From assembly GCA_036936605.1 (NCBI GenBank), contig JAUPFV010000001.1:315472809-315536808 (forward strand): DNA of 64,000 nucleotides, written 5' to 3'. Numbering within the stretch: position 1 is the stretch's first letter; every line of letters starts with the position of its first letter. The position numbers and the translations under genes were made by a program. Below the pieces are notes generated by a model, which searched no databases, was not told the DNA's origin, and saw only the letters and a program-made list of their open reading frames with translations. The stretch is from Limnanthes douglasii subsp. nivea (Eukaryota > Streptophyta > Magnoliopsida > Brassicales > Limnanthaceae). This document shows, in pieces, positions 9,822 to 20,710 of the stretch.

Positions 9822-11087
9822 TGCGAACCACTCCGGTTGGACCCATGGCCCTCTCTTGTTTCTGGATTGCTGACTTTGAGCAGGAGCAGCTGGCTGAGAC
9901 TGAGCTTTTGCCCTACCATGCCCCTGTCCGGTCTCTCTTGCTTTGTTCCCGGACTGATTCTGATTGGGATTTGGTGCCACCGGGGTAGACCTCACCTGCC
10001 TGTGCACCATGGTTTTCTTTGTTTCATCAACGTTTATTTGTTTTCCAACCTGATTCAGCAACCCTCCCCATGTCATGGCCTTCTTCCTGGTCACTGAATC
10101 AGCTAGATTGCCTGGGTTCAAACCCTGCCTTAGGGATGCTATTGCCACCTGTTCGAAGCAATCAACCAACCCATTCTTGGTATTCACAAAACGGCTTATA
10201 TATTCTTTCAAGGACTCATTTGGCTCCTGGGCACAATGGATTATTGTGTCTCCATTGCCCTTTAGCTCTTTACTCCCTACAAACTGCCTTCGAAAGGCTA
10301 CCCAAAAAGTATCGAAATCTTTAATACAACCCTGAGGCAGGCTGTTGTACCATTTTAGAGCACTCCCCGTAAACGATTGGGAGAATTCCCTACAAAGTAG
10401 CTTGTCATCGTCGTCAAAGTTCATCATGAATTTTTTAAATTGTTCCAAATGGTTGTCCGGATCAGTACTGCCATCATAATTTTCTATTTTGGTACTGTCA
10501 AACCTCTTAGGGAGGTTTCCGGACAGAATTTTAGAAGACAATGGAGATTGCCTCTAGTTTCTTCCACGACTGAACACAATACCTTCATTGGGAGTTGCAA
10601 AGATACCTGGTTCATCGTGAAAAACGAAGGGATCCATCAGCATCCGGTCCACATGCTTCCGGCTATGAGATGATCCTTTACCAATATGCCTCTTCATCTT
10701 TCCTTGTCTATCCTTTTTTCTTGAATATTTTTTAATCTGCTTTTGCTTCTTTCTAGTTCGACCCTCATTGCTGCTAGAGGATAAGGATTTTTCAACTCCC
10801 TCACTGTCCGAAGAGCTATCAGAAGATTCTGAGCTTGAGTCAGAACTCTCCACTGGCTTAGACCTGTGAGACTTTTTGGAACTTGCATGAGTCTTTTTGG
10901 TGCTCACATGAGTCTTCGAAGACTCATGCTCTCTGGGGTTATCGGTGTGATGAGCAGCTGATGCTTTGGACTTTTATTTCAGGCCCATCTTAGCCTTTTC
11001 GGCCGTCAGAGCTTCTATAGTGTACTCATCGTTCTCTCCCACCACTTCAAGCAGAGCTGGTGGTACTTCTGGATTGTCTGAATTCAT
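9822..11087 (-). pseudogene. gag: El-A gag
   Basis: I chose ATG 11087 as start because it is the first in-frame ATG after the primer binding site and opens the conserved N-terminus (PEVPPALLEVVGENDEY). A serine/lysine-rich basic stretch follows (about 10900-10690), then the gag core with LPKRFDSTKIENYDG, LCREFSQSF, LKWYNSLPQG and FWVAFRRQFVGS. Stops lie near 10975, at about 10551 and at 9819. Gag is the particle structural protein. Confidence 0.85.
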
Positions 11088-11139
11088 TCGGACAGATTTT
11101 CTTAGCTGGTTTTGAATGCTTGATTCAGGCACCTTCTCC

Positions 11140-11156
11140 TCCCACTGTGGTCGCCA
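11140..11156 (-). other. El-A primer binding site
   Basis: On the minus strand this reads TGGCGACCACAGTGGGA, three bases inside the 5' LTR. The TGGCGA start matches the 3' CCA end expected of a tRNA primer. Tat elements such as Ogre use tRNA-Arg with a similar site; the exact tRNA here is inferred. Confidence 0.75.
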
Positions 11157-11159
11157 ATT

Positions 11160-11567
11160 TCATGTGGATAATTATCGCCTGAGGGTAGGCTTGTAATTTG
11201 ATTGGTGTTTTATAGTAGTATGTGGGTGTTATGTGTTTAGAGTAGAGAGTAGAGAGATAATTAAGCTGGCTGGTAGCAGTTAATTCTCATTACCCACACT
11301 TAATGCAGGTGGTTGGGTATTTATACCCTAATGTTTGGGCCCTTATAGGCTTTCGGGTCATGTTTAATGGACCCGGGTCATGTTCAAAGACCGATGAGCT
11401 CTAAGAAGGAGAGCAAGTAGCTTAGTCAAGAAGTGTTTAGGTTTTTTAGTACTTTTGTCATAGTTAGAACAGTCCTATGGCCTGAGTGTTCGAAGTGATC
11501 TGTCCGGTCCGGAGGCCTTGGACCGATCTGTCTTTGTCCGGGGAGCATGCAGAATTCAGACTCATCA
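11160..11567 (-). repeat. El-A 5' LTR
   Basis: This is 408 bp and the partner of 1246-1653. The TATA palindrome is at 11315-11328. Its inner end reads CCACATGA instead of the expected ...CCA, probably a mutation. Confidence 0.92.
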
Positions 11568-11572
11568 AAAGT
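11568..11572. repeat. Target-site duplication of El-A, right copy (AAAGT)
   Basis: This matches 1241-1245 exactly. Confidence 0.9.
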
Positions 11573-12128
11573 GACTGATATTTCTTTTCCCACACACTGC
11601 GACAAATTTGTTAAGGGAAATAATAATGAATTTGCCAAGTATGAAAACTAATATTGTCAGAAAATAGATGTTACATATATTTAGACTGTCTCCCTTATTT
11701 ATATATCGTTCATGAGCGGTTACAAGGACCATTATTCCCACTACACGCATAAATTAATTTACATAATGAAGCCTATATTTATGGCTAAGTTGTTGAGTGG
11801 TTTGACTAAGACTTATAGTGTCATTAAGTCATAGTTAAACCGTTTAAGGCGTGCTCGTTCTGCTTCGAGCGCATGCTTAACCAAACACGGTTCAGTAACT
11901 CCTTCGCTCGATTTTATCGCTCAGTTTAGGAAGTGGGCTAGCCCAAATGATACTTGCTCGGTTAACCTTCTTCAACTCGTATAGTCCGCCAACATGTCCA
12001 CCCAAATTGTTCATTGTTGCCTTTATTTGTTGATTCCAACTATACTCTTTATTGTTCTCGGCTACTTCCTTGTTGCATGTTTACATTTCCTTCCTTGGGT
12101 CGCTTTCCCGGGGAATACCCCCTCATCA
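11572..12128 (-). repeat. Putative El-G 5' LTR
   Basis: On the minus strand it starts TGATGAGGGGGTATTCCCC at 12128 and could end at ATCAGTCA near 11572. A clear TATA box (TATATAAATA) lies around 11694-11712. It is about 557 bp with no long ORF. No second copy is in the window to prove it, and no clear primer binding site follows, so the boundaries are tentative. Confidence 0.45.
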
Positions 12129-12295
12129 TAAAGGGATCGGCAGATCACTGTATTGATCATCTACTAAGTGATTAATTTGCTACCCAATCAGAACCAGGTA
12201 TATTTTCCAGTCCTTATAAAAATATAGTTTTTAGCCGTATCCATAATTGGAGGCAATCACCGCTATCCTAAAAAATACTCTCCAGATATCTGCCC

Positions 12296-13340
12296 TTGAG
12301 GTTTGACAATCTTAATATGTAGAAGTATGATGGGAGTAAAGACCCTGATAATCATCTCGAGCAATTCAAGAATTTTAAGATGAATTTTAAGATGAATTTT
12401 AATGATGATAATAAACTTTTATGTCGGGCATTCTCACAAACTTTCAAAGGAAGCGCTTTAAAGTGGTATAATAGTTTGCCAATATGATCAATAAAGAACT
12501 TGGATATGTTCTGGATGGCATTTCAGAGACAGGTTGTGGGGAGTATAGAGCTTAAATGGAATGGTGACACCATCATCCATTGTTCTCAGGAATCAAATGA
12601 ATTTTTGAAAGAATACATGAGCCGTTTTGTGAATACGAAGAACGGGTTGGATAATTGTTTTGAACAAGTGGAAAATGCTTCACTAAGAAAAGGTTTAAAT
12701 TCGGGTGAATTAGCTGATTCAGTAATTCAAAAAAATCCACGACTTGGGGCGGGGTGTTAAATCAGGTCTGAAAACAGATTACGGTGGAAGAGACTAAGAA
12801 GTCTAGAGTACCACGCCAAAATAAGTCTGATCCAACAGCATCCCACAAGCTAGTGCTCAAGCTCATGACACATTTAATTATCGGCCTAAAGATTCCGGCC
12901 AAGGGTCACATCGGCCAATACAGAATCAATCAAGTCAATCTCAACAGTTTAAACCCAATACAGGTCCATGGATTCAGCCTGAATAGTTTACCGAGCTAGG
13001 GGATAGTGTGGCAACGATTTATAATAAATAAAAAATGTTGTGCATCGTTTTTGTAAATACCACAATGATGTAGGTCATGATACCCAAGATTGCATCGCAC
13101 TAAAACATGAAGTACAGAATTTAATTGAGAGGTGGAAGTTGTGAACTTTTGTTAAAAACAATAAGGGGGGAAAGGCCAGTCAACACCCAATCTAATGCAA
13201 ATACAGTCCGAGCTGCATCACCAACCAACCAAGGACAAAGTATAGGGGCATCTAGACAAGAAAATGCTATTGTAATTATAGAAATATTTAATGTGGATTC
13301 AGAATATTTAGATCATGACCCGAATATGAATTAAGTTGGA
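12296..13340 (+). pseudogene. gag: El-F gag
   Basis: Fragments match the El-A and El-C gag in order: KYDGSKDPDNHLEQF near 12320, FWMAFQRQVVGS near 12510, then DTIIHCSQESNEFLKEYMSR. The zinc-knuckle-like C-K-Y-H-N-D-V-G-H-D-T-Q-D-C follows near 13050. A short tandem duplication (AAGATGAATTTT, 12377-12400) and many stops and shifts break the frame. The N-terminus appears to be missing because El-G lies directly upstream. Confidence 0.75.
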
Positions 13341-13920
13341 GTGATAACAGAAAAGGTTTCTACAATATCCGAACTGCGTAACTTTTTTGAATACCTTACT
13401 ATCAAGGAAAAGACATGTCAATATCCTAACGTCTAAAATAGAGGGAAAAATATCTACACATCTTTATCAAATCCTTGTTCCATTCAATGTCTTTAATGAA
13501 GATGATTTAAGAGACATTTGTTGGGGCACATGAAGATGTTGTGGTAAAAGGGGCATCTATTAGAGACAATCATATACAAAGGATTTTAATTGATATTGGC
13601 AGTTCGACAAACATATTATTCATATCAGCTTACAATCAAACAACGAATCCCTCAGTTTATCCAATGTTCGAATAGGACCGTAGTTGGGTTTACTGGAAGT
13701 ACGATTGATGTAATTGGGGAATTTGAAGAAGAGGTTTTATTGGGCAAAGAGTCATTTAGAAGTTGGTAAGAGTTTTGTTTGTGGTAGTTGATTATCTCAC
13801 ATCTTACAATGCTATGTTTCGTAGGTCTTGGCTATCCAGGATGCATGCAATAGCATCCACTGTCCATCAGTGTTTAAAATATGTTGTGGGAGGGCAAGTA
13901 AGAGTCGTCTGAAGTAGCCA
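13341..13920 (+). pseudogene. El-F protease remnant
   Basis: The region aligns with the El-A/El-C protease. The active-site motif near 13590 reads D-I-G-S-S, so the catalytic Thr is changed to Ile. GFTGST and GEFEEEVLLGK follow in a shifted frame, then RRSWLSRMHA near 13820. Several frameshifts make it non-functional. Confidence 0.7.
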
Positions 13921-14089
13921 AAAAATAGCCAGTAAATGTTATGTCTCTCCTTTTGCTTCAAAAATGCTAAAAGCAATGAAGATTACGAAAGGATAGCAAT
14001 CATGGAGCCTTCTGTCAACCAAAAACAAGATAAATGATCATAGGGAGGCTCATAGTGCAGTAATCCGAGTGGAAGAAGTAGAAATTTAT

Positions 14090-14625
14090 TACTTGGCAGA
14101 AAATAAAAAATTCTGGGTCGGATCTAAACTACCTTTAAAGGTAAAAGAAAAATTGTTATCTTTTTTTCTAATAATTTACACGTGTTTGCATGGTGTAATG
14201 ATGATGTAACTGGGTACCAGCTACGATGATTAGTCACATGCTATCTCACCGATCTGATGTTGGGCCAGTGATGCAAAGAAGAAGATATTTTTCAAAATAA
14301 ATTCCAAAGCAATTGTCCGGGAAGTAGATACGTTGATCAAGATGAGGCATATCAAAGAGCCTCAATACCCCATTTGGACAGCTAATCATGTTTTGGTCAA
14401 GAAAAGAAATCGAAAATGGCGTATGTGCATTTACTTCACAGACCTTATTATAGATTTCCCTAAAGATCCTTTCCCAGTGCCCCGTATAGATCAGCTTGTG
14501 GACTCTACATCTAAGAATAAGTTTTTCTCTTTCATGGATGCAATCATTAGATATATTCAAATACAAATGAATCTTGATGATCAAATCCATACCATATTCA
14601 TCACTCATAGGGGGGCTTTGGTAAT
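14090..14625 (+). pseudogene. El-F reverse transcriptase, N-terminal part
   Basis: RT palm motifs are visible: HIKEPQYPIWTANHVLVKK, RKWRMCIYF, PVPRIDQLVDSTS and FMDAIIRY, where the normal motif is DAFSGY. It ends abruptly where the El-B LTR starts at 14626. A copy of its last 290 bp recurs at 15478-15770 because of the local duplication. Confidence 0.8.
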
Positions 14626-14944
14626 TGATAAGGAAATAGATCTTCGAATACTAAAATGTACAGAATAAAACTTATTATGACAGATTGTATAATTAGAGGA
14701 GAAAATTAGAACTTTATATTTTAGTCGAGGACTAACATGTAACTACCCCATATTTGTAACTACTTCAGTTGGAGTTAAGTTTTTACGCCTCTATATAAAG
14801 GTCAAGAATTATCTAATAAATGGTATAACTTTTTGAGATAGAACACTTTGGCAATTATACTTTGTCTCTCTAAAACCGATTTTTCTCTCTACATTCTAAC
14901 TTCTTCTACATTTACTTAGACGATCCGAATATTCAACTCACCAA
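14626..14944 (+). repeat. El-B 5' LTR, first copy
   Basis: This is 319 bp, starting TGATAAGG and ending CTCACCA. It contains CTATATAAAG, a TATA box, near 14794. It is similar to the 3' LTR at 52125-52440. Confidence 0.9.
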
Positions 14945-14947
14945 ATT

Positions 14948-14966
14948 GGTGAGTTCACTGGGGACC
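14948..14966 (+). other. El-B primer binding site, first copy
   Basis: TGGTGAGTTCACTGGGGAC lies three bases after the LTR. It resembles the tRNA-Arg type site of Tat elements but has TGGTGA instead of TGGCGA. A second copy is at 16093-16111. Confidence 0.7.
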
Positions 14967-15770
14967 TAATCATCGATTGGTGCCTAGTTTACTCGTTCGA
15001 ATTTTCCCTTTTCTCTTTTTCAAATCTTAAAAAACAACTTCATGTGTGACGATGAATCCATAGAATGATTTGTTAGTTCGATTCTGTTGAAACACTAAAA
15101 AACGATTTGCAAAGAGCTGATGATAGACAAGAAGAATCTATCTCGGTTCGTCAAACTCAATCAGATAGAGCTGCGAATGAACCAACTTTTGGACAAAATA
15201 ACAACTCTGAACTAAAAATATGACCAAAGAGAGAAGGAGATTCAGTCAGCTAGGCTGAAATCCGAGTTAAGACACGTAAATGACCAAAATGACGTTGGTA
15301 ATCATTTGATCGATCTTTCACTGGTTGTCAACTCGAAAGTGAACATAAAAAGGCACAGTTCGAACCACCTAAAGAGCGGCATACTTCTCGAAAGGACAAA
15401 AACGATAAACAGAGGTATGTGACATCTAGTGATGAAGAGATTGAAAGTTCTGGATATGATTTTAAAATATATCGTCTGTTGATCAAGAGAGGCATATCAA
15501 AGAGCCTCAATACCCCATTATGACAGCTAATCATGTTTTGGTCAAGAAAAGAAATCGAAAATGGCGTATGTGCATTTACTTCACAGACCTTATTATAGAT
15601 TTCCCTAAAGATCCTTTCCAATGCCCCGTATAGATCAGCTTGTGGACTCTACATCTAAGAATACGTTTTTCTCTTTCATGGATGCAATCATTAGATATAT
15701 TCAAATACAAATGAATCTTGATGATCAAATCCATACCATATTCATCACTCATAGGGGGGCTTTTGGTAAT

Positions 15771-16089
15771 TGATAAGGAAATAGATCTTCGAATACTAAA
15801 ATGTAAAGAATAAAACTTATTATGACAGATTGTATAATTAGAGGAGAAAATTAGAACTTTATATTTTAGTCGAGGACTAACATGTAACTACCCCATATTT
15901 GTAACTACTTCAGTTGGAGTTAAGTTTTTACGCCTCTATATAAAGGTCAAGAATTATCTAATAAATGGTATAACTTTTTGAGATAGAACACTTTGGCAAT
16001 TATACTTTGTCTCTCTAAAACCGATTTTTTCTCTCTACATTCTAACTTCTTCTACATTTACTTAGACGATCCGAATATTCAACTCACCA
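15771..16089 (+). repeat. El-B 5' LTR, second copy
   Basis: This is 319 bp and almost identical to 14626-14944 at an offset of 1145. It is preceded by the same GTAAT flank. The element's continuing gag follows this copy. Confidence 0.9.
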
Positions 16090-16092
16090 AAT

Positions 16093-16111
16093 TGGTGAGT
16101 TCACTAGGGAC
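16093..16111 (+). other. El-B primer binding site, second copy
   Basis: It follows the second LTR copy. The site is identical to that at 14948-14966 except for one base, CTAGGGAC in place of CTGGGGAC. Confidence 0.7.
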
Positions 16112-16451
16112 CTGATCATCGATTGGTGCCTAGTTTACTCGTTCGAATTTTCCCTTTTCTCTTTTTCAAATCTTAAAAAACAACTTCATGTGTGACGATG
16201 AATCCATAGAATGATTTGTTAGTTCGATTCTGTTGAAACACTAAAAAACGATTTGCAAAGAGCTGATGATAGACAAGAAGAATCTATCTCGGTTCGTCAA
16301 ACTCAATCAGATAGAGCTGCGAATGAACCAACTTTTGGACAAAATAACAACTCTGAACTAAAAATATGACCAAAGAGAGAAAGAGATTCAGTCAGCTAGG
16401 CTGAAATCCGAGTTAAGACAAGTAAATGACCAAAATGACGTTGGTAATCAT

Positions 16452-17804
16452 TTGATCGATCTTTCACTGGTTGTCAAACCGAAAGTGAACATAAAAAGGC
16501 GCAGTTCGAACCACCTAAAGAACGGCATACTTCTTAGAAAAGACAAAAACGATAAACAGAGGCATGTGACATCTAGTGATGATGAGATTGAAAGTTCTAG
16601 ATATGATTTTAAAATATATCGAGGCTCTTCGAAAGAACATAATGATCAACCTTGCAAATCTAAAAAAGTATATAAAGCTAGAAGGGAAAGTGTACCTCAG
16701 TATTTGAGGGAGGCAAACTGGTGTGAAGGAAATACGTCAAACCAGTAAAATGTTGTGGATGATCGAAACTTGTATGAAATGATGAGAACAGGGGATCTGT
16801 ATGTTCAAGGTCTTGATTGGAGGAATTATCCATTGAAAACTGAGATAAGCTCTATCACACTTCTGAAGTGTTTTGATAATTCAAAAGTTGAGAAATTCGA
16901 TGGGATGCAAGACCCGGACGATCATATCGAACTGTTCAAGAATTATATGATGAATTTCGAGGATGACGATAGGCTGGTATGTCGGGATTTTTCTCAAAAT
17001 TTTAAAGGAACAAATTTGAAATGGTATAACTAAATTCTGAAGGGGTCCATTTCAAATTTCAATGACTTTAATACTGCTTTTCAAAGACAATTTGTGGAGA
17101 GTAAAGAAATAAGGGCAAACATAGATACAATAATCCAATGCAAGCAGACAGTTTGAGAGAAGCTGAATGATTATACGAATATTTGTCTTAACTAAAGTGA
17201 GTCTAGACAATTGTGAAGAACTGGTGGCAATGGCAGCCTTTCGCCAAGGATGTCTTCCAAGCGATCTGGCTAATGAAAGAACAAAAATAAGAGCTTTAAC
17301 TTTTGGAGTCTTGATTGCTCAAGTAGAGAACCGAATCAAGGTGGAAGAATAAACCACGGTTCAAGGAGTAGTTGGAACTCGCCAAAAAAATCTAGGCAGT
17401 GCCAAATAACCAAAGGAAATTTTCGAATTCTTCTCAACAAGTACGCTTGAGGAACAACAACCTACCACCTCGAACTGGAGGGTATTCAAACCAAGCACCT
17501 TCGTACCAATTTCATAGGATGCGGCCCAATGAATAGATAAGGCCTGAGTGTTATGCAGATCTGACTGAGAATGTGGCTACAATCTTTGAAAAAATTAAAA
17601 TGTTATGTGAATTTCAGAAAGCCCGCTCCAATCAATAGGTATGGAGGAGCAAAACAACCGATTTTGCAGATATCACAATGACATCGGACATGATACCACA
17701 GACTGCATTGCATTAAAAAAGGAAGTTCAGACTTTAAATGAAAATAAGGAATTGGTGACTTATGTGAAAGCACAGAGCAGTGCATCAAAGAATCCAGTCG
17801 CATC
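16452..17804 (+). pseudogene. gag: El-B gag, cut by El-C
   Basis: The N-terminal basic part at 16452-16748 leads in the same frame to the gag core at 16755-17033 (KVEKFDGMQDPDDHIELF, LVCRDFSQNFKG, LKWYN). After a stop and frameshifts come SLDNCEELVAMAAFRQG (about 17200) and the knuckle C-R-Y-H-N-D-I-G-H-D-T-T-D-C (about 17665). It closely matches the El-E gag and is a different family from El-A/C. El-C inserted at 17805, so the protease lies beyond 28172. Confidence 0.82.
17800..17804. repeat. Target-site duplication of El-C, left copy (GCATC)
   Basis: GCATC directly before the El-C LTR is repeated exactly at 28168-28172. Confidence 0.92.
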
Positions 17805-18180
17805 TGATGAGTCAGGAATTTGTTGTCACACTAAATGAGAACTAGACAGGGACAATTCGGACAAACATCCACCCACTGAACCGTCCGGACATAACTAATG
17901 TACTAAAAACTTAATCACGTTATGACTAAGCTAATTATCTACCTGCTTAAAACTAATGGGTCTTTGAAATCGACCCAAATCCATAAGTCAACCTGAAAGC
18001 CCATATGGCCCACCATAAAGGGTATAAATACCCAACCACTTTTATTAAATGAGGGTAATGAAAATTAAATACAACCAGGCAGCTCAATTCTCCCTCTACA
18101 CTCTATCCAAACATTAAATACCTTTGAAATATCACAAAACTCTGGACAAAATTACCCTCAAACGAAAATAAACCACATCA
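17805..18180 (+). repeat. El-C 5' LTR
   Basis: This is 376 bp, from TGATGAGTC to CCACATCA. The TATA palindrome GGGTATAAATACCC is at 18020-18033. Confidence 0.94.
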
Positions 18181-18183
18181 AAT

Positions 18184-18200
18184 TGGCGACCACAATGGGA
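18184..18200 (+). other. El-C primer binding site
   Basis: TGGCGACCACAATGGGA, three bases after the LTR, differs by one base from the El-A site. Confidence 0.78.
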
Positions 18201-18253
18201 GGACGACGGTGCCTGAATCTAGCATTCAAAACTATAAGAAAAAACCAGTTCGG

Positions 18254-19800
18254 ATGGATCTGGACGTGCCAGAAGTACCACCAGCTTTGCTTGAAGTGGT
18301 GGGAGAAAATGATGAATATACCATCGAGAAGCGTGATAGATTAAAGGTTAAAATAGAGGCTCTGAGGGCAGAAATGGAAAAGATGGGCACAAAAGAGAAA
18401 TCAAAGGCGTCAGTTGCTCATCATACTGACAACCCTAGAGAGCATGAGCCCTCGAAAACCCATGTGAGTACGAAGAAGACTCATGCTAGCTCTAAAAAGT
18501 CTCACCGGTCTAAACTGGTGGAGAGCTCTGATTCAGACTCAGAATCTTCCAACAGCTCCTCGGGCGAAGATGGAGTTGAAGAATCCTTGTCATCCAGCAG
18601 TGATGAGGGCCGTTCTAAAAAGAAACAAAAGTTGGTTAAGAAGTATTCAAGAAAAAGGGATAGGCATGGAAAGTTAAAGAGGCATATAGGCAAATGATCG
18701 TCTCACAGTCGGAGACACATAGATCGGATGGTGATGGATCCTTTTGCCTTCCATGATGAACCATGTATCTTTGCAACTCCTAATGAGGATACCGTTTTCA
18801 GCCGTGGCCGGAATTGGATACAACCTCTATTGTCGTCCAAGATTCTGTCCGGAAACCTCCCTAAGAGGTTTGACAGTACAAAAATGGAAAAATACGATGG
18901 CAGTAAAGACCCGGAAAACCACTTGGAGCAGTTCAAAAAATTTATGATGAATTTTGATGATGACGACAAGTTGCTTTGTAGAGCATTCTCCTAATCATTT
19001 ACGGGGAGTGCTCTGAAGTGGTACAAAAGTCTGCCCCAAGGCTGCATCAGAAATTTCGATACTTTTTGGGTGGCTTTTCGAAGACAGTTTGTTGGAAGTA
19101 AGGTGGTAAAGGGAAATGGAGACACAATAATCCATTGTGCCCAAGAACCGAACGAATCTCTAAAAGAATACACAAGTCGCTTTGTAAACACCAAAAATGG
19201 ATTAGCTGATTGCTTTGAACAAGTAGCAATAGCTTCTCTGAGGCAGGGCTTAAACCCTGGAAACTTGGCTGGTTCAGTAACCAGAAAGAAGGCCATGACA
19301 TGGGGGGAGGGGGGGGGTCTACTGAATCAAGTTGGAAAGAAAATTAACGTAGATGAAACAAAGAAAATTAGGGTGCACAAGCAGGTGAGGTCTGCTCCGG
19401 CTGCACCAAACCTAAACCAAAATCAGTCAGGGAACAAGGCAAGGGAGGCCGGTCAGAGTCATAACAGAGCCAAAGCTCAGTCTCACCCAGCTGCGCCAGC
19501 CCAGAGTCAACAATCTAGAAATAAGCGAGGGCCTTGGGTTCAACCAGAGTGGTTTGCTGAGTTAAAAGAAAACGTAGCCACCATTTATGACAAAACAAAC
19601 GAATAAGTACACTATAGAAGGCCGACTGCATTACAATCTCCTAGGGATAGCCGTAATAATTGTTTTTGTTAGTATCATAATGATACTGGCCATACCACAG
19701 AAATTTATATTGCTTTAAAGCAAGAAGTCCAGAATTTGATCGAGAGAGGAAAGTTAGGAGCATATGTTAAAATAAGATGAGGAAATAGGCCTGATAACGC
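18254..19800 (+). pseudogene. gag: El-C gag
   Basis: ATG 18254 is the first in-frame ATG after the primer binding site and opens MDLDVPEVPPALLEVVGEND. A coiled segment (about 18320-18400) is followed by a Ser/Lys-rich stretch (18440-18690). The gag core follows at about 18830-19300: LPKRFDSTKMEKYDG, LKWYKSLPQG and FRRQFVGSK. The knuckle region at about 19670 is damaged, its first Cys region preceding a stop. Stops are near 18695, 18993, 19603 and 19667. A run of G near 19300 adds residues relative to El-A without breaking the frame. Confidence 0.85.
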
Positions 19801-20512
19801 TCATCGGGCTGGTCCAAACAATGCAGGCACATCGGCTCCAGATGGGGCTATGGTGATAATCGAGAGGTTTGATGTAGAATCAGAGTACTTAGACCCTGAC
19901 CCAACTCGGAATAGAGTGGGTGCCATTGAGGAATGTTGCAAGACGGTGTCTGGGCTTATTAACGTTTTTGAATCACTCACAATTTTCGGAGGGGACACCA
20001 TGACAGCACCCACTGCTTCTTCGAGAAAGAGGCATGTTCATACTTTAGCTACCCAACTGGAGGGAGGCATGACTTCCTATCAATCCCATATTCCTTTTCT
20101 CTTCATTGTTTTTGATGAGGATGACTTGAGGGATATAGTTGGTCCTCATGAAGATGTTGTTGTCATAGGAGCATCCATCGGGGGCAATGACATAAGATGA
20201 ATTTCGGTGGACACTGGGAGTTCGGCCAATATTCTCTTTTTAACTTCCTACAAAAAGATGAAGAATCCAGCATTAATTGAAGGTTCGAACAGGTCAATTG
20301 TGGGTTTCACCGGAAGCTCAGCAGATGTGATTGGGGAATTCGAGGAGGAAGTCTTGTTGGGCAAAGGCCCTTTTAAAAAGATGGTTAGAATATTGTTTGT
20401 CGTAGTGGATTGTCCCACTTGTTATAATGCTATTGTGGGGAGGTCTTGGCTCTCTAGGATGCATGCAGTAGCCTCAACAGTCCACCAATGTTTGAAATAT
20501 GATGTGCAATGA
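19801..20512 (+). pseudogene. El-C aspartic protease
   Basis: The protease lies in the gag frame. DTGSS is at 20210-20224, preceded by a stop at 20198-20200 where El-A has Arg. GFTGSSADVIGEF and VGRSWLSRMHA follow. The stop at 20510 ends the stretch and the linker to RT runs on in the same frame. Confidence 0.87.
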
Positions 20513-20710
20513 CAAGTGGGAGTTGTTCGGAGCAGCCAAAAGGTAGCAATAGAGTGTTATGCGACTGCACTGGCTCCTCGAATGTTAGGGGCAGTTCGTA
20601 TAAATGAGGAATAGCAGTTTGAGAGGCTTTCTGGGGGTGAGGGTGAAATTGATGACCCCAGAGAGACCCCTGGAGTTTTAATACCGGTTGAAAAAGTTGA
20701 AACGCATTCT

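Larger units (their letters stand above)
1246..11567 (-). mobile_element. El-A: complete Tat-type Ty3/gypsy retrotransposon, family 1
   Basis: The element is bounded by two 408-bp LTRs and the target duplication AAAGT. Reading on the minus strand the order is 5' LTR, primer binding site, gag, protease, RT, RNase H, second RNase H, integrase, then an oppositely oriented extra gene, polypurine tract and 3' LTR. The two LTRs differ at about a dozen positions by eye, so among the datable elements here it looks youngest. Gag-pol carries several stops and one single-base deletion, so it is not autonomous. There is no chromodomain after the integrase, which argues against a chromovirus. Confidence 0.93.
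1..12128 (-). mobile_element. El-G: partial Ty3/gypsy (Tat-type) retrotransposon, split by El-A
   Basis: A minus-strand gag fragment fills 43-1134 and runs off the left edge. The 5-bp target duplication AAAGT around El-A shows that the sequence at 1240 originally joined the sequence at 11573. What follows 11573 looks like a minus-strand LTR ending at 12128. El-G therefore appears to be a minus-strand element whose 5' LTR and gag leader were split by El-A. Its protease, pol and 3' LTR would lie outside the window. That the two pieces belong together is inferred from position and orientation. Confidence 0.6.
14332..16621 (+). repeat. Tandem duplication of about 1.15 kb covering El-F RT end, El-B 5' LTR and leader
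   Basis: The unit 14332-15477 repeats as 15478-16621, offset 1145-1147 bp, with very few differences. Each unit holds the end of the El-F RT fragment, a 319-bp El-B LTR, the primer binding site and the start of the El-B gag. The unit includes the host flank as well as the LTR, so it was duplicated after El-B inserted. GTTGATCAAG at both unit starts is possible junction homology. Confidence 0.92.

Noticed and set aside
9576..10324. Plus-strand ORFs of 173 and 101 codons
   Set aside because: They overlap El-A gag on the other strand, and their sequence shows no family resemblance.
14621..14625. GTAAT/CTAAT as El-B target-site duplication (partner 52441-52445)
   Set aside because: It matches at four of five bases, but the El-F RT halves on either side are not contiguous: about 25 codons are missing. 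The right copy aligns to a different RT codon than the left. It may be chance, or the true site was lost by deletion.
15328..15621. 97-codon minus-strand ORF, also seen at 14246-14608
   Set aside because: These are antisense shadows of the El-F RT fragment and its duplicate.
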